From: a virus
Length of the DNA stretch: 44,187 bases
IMG/VR virus record: IMGVR_UViG_3300006922_000048
Coordinates: 1-44,187 of that record
Strand: one strand, 5' to 3'
Shown: piece by piece, positions 44,123-44,187 of the stretch
Layout: each line of letters begins with the position of its first letter
Position numbering within the stretch: the first letter of the stretch is position 1
Position numbers and translations under genes: made by a program
Notes under the pieces: generated by a model
What the model was told of the DNA's origin: nothing
The model's database searches: none
What the model saw: the letters and a program-made list of their open reading frames with translations, nothing else

Positions 44123-44187
44123 ATGACTTACAAATCGCCGTCAGACACATTTTGCTTACTGCCCTGGGTACATTTAAGTACAAGACC
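44123..44187 (+). CDS. Radical SAM enzyme with N-terminal twitch-like domain, 5' fragment
   Basis: An ATG directly after the stop of the previous gene (no gap), behind GAGGAA (44111-44116), opens a frame that runs off the right edge. The 21 complete codons begin MTYKSPSDTFC and continue LLPWVHLSTR. This is the same opening as the gene at 37851 (TFCILPWIH), the signature of an N-terminal twitch domain, with Cys11 as its first ligand. It indicates that the radical SAM run continues beyond the window. The rest cannot be judged here. Confidence 0.65.
   Translation, partial: MTYKSPSDTFCLLPWVHLSTR

Noticed and set aside
1-44187. tRNA genes, CRISPR arrays, insertion sequences, attachment sites
   Set aside because: All non-coding gaps are under 60 nt, too short for tRNAs or arrays; no transposase or integrase motif and no flanking repeats were seen.

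Overview
The window is an AT-rich, one-directional stretch that reads as part of a marine T4-like myovirus genome (contractile tail, cyanophage/pelagiphage type). The evidence is a baseplate wedge block (gp25-, gp6- and gp7-like proteins in order), a set of tail-fibre paralogues with a collar domain, and ATAAATAC boxes like T4 late promoters in front of several structural genes. All supported genes are on the + strand. No tRNA, rRNA, CRISPR array, transposase or integrase is visible. The host cannot be named from this window; AT-richness and tail-protein style fit a virus of SAR11 or a marine cyanobacterium.

Region 1 (1-25382, structural). It opens with the 3' end of an NlpC/P60- or CHAP-like peptidase, then gp25, an oversized gp6 (1161 aa) and a giant gp7-like protein (4661 aa) carrying FG-GAP-like, carbohydrate-binding-like and Gly-Tyr-rich beta repeats. 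Next come a 204-aa tail/baseplate protein, three fibre proteins sharing one N-terminal module, and a fourth unrelated fibre or virion protein.

Region 2 (25383-44187, accessory). A near-consensus sigma-70 promoter (25390-25418) opens a run of 22 genes with no gap longer than 1 nt to the right edge; most neighbours overlap by 4-29 nt. In order: a small phage protein, two paralogous DTD-motif glycosyltransferase-like proteins, a beta-rich unknown, a tandem-duplicated DGD-motif glycosyltransferase-like protein, a methyltransferase-like protein, two SGNH-hydrolase-like proteins around a 75-aa unknown, and then ten radical SAM genes (the last cut by the window edge) interleaved with two more SGNH-like proteins.

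The radical SAM genes fall into three types. Three have a C-terminal SPASM-like cysteine domain and a GxxGD motif in place of GGEP; in one of these the SPASM domain is a separate gene. Six have an N-terminal twitch-like cysteine domain. One has a C-terminal domain with ten cysteines. Glycosyltransferase-like, methyltransferase-like, SGNH and radical SAM enzymes on one transcript next to the tail fibres suggest a virus-encoded pathway that modifies a polymer: either a sugar decoration on the virion or host surface, or post-translational modification of a peptide or tail protein. The substrate is not visible and this interpretation is inference.
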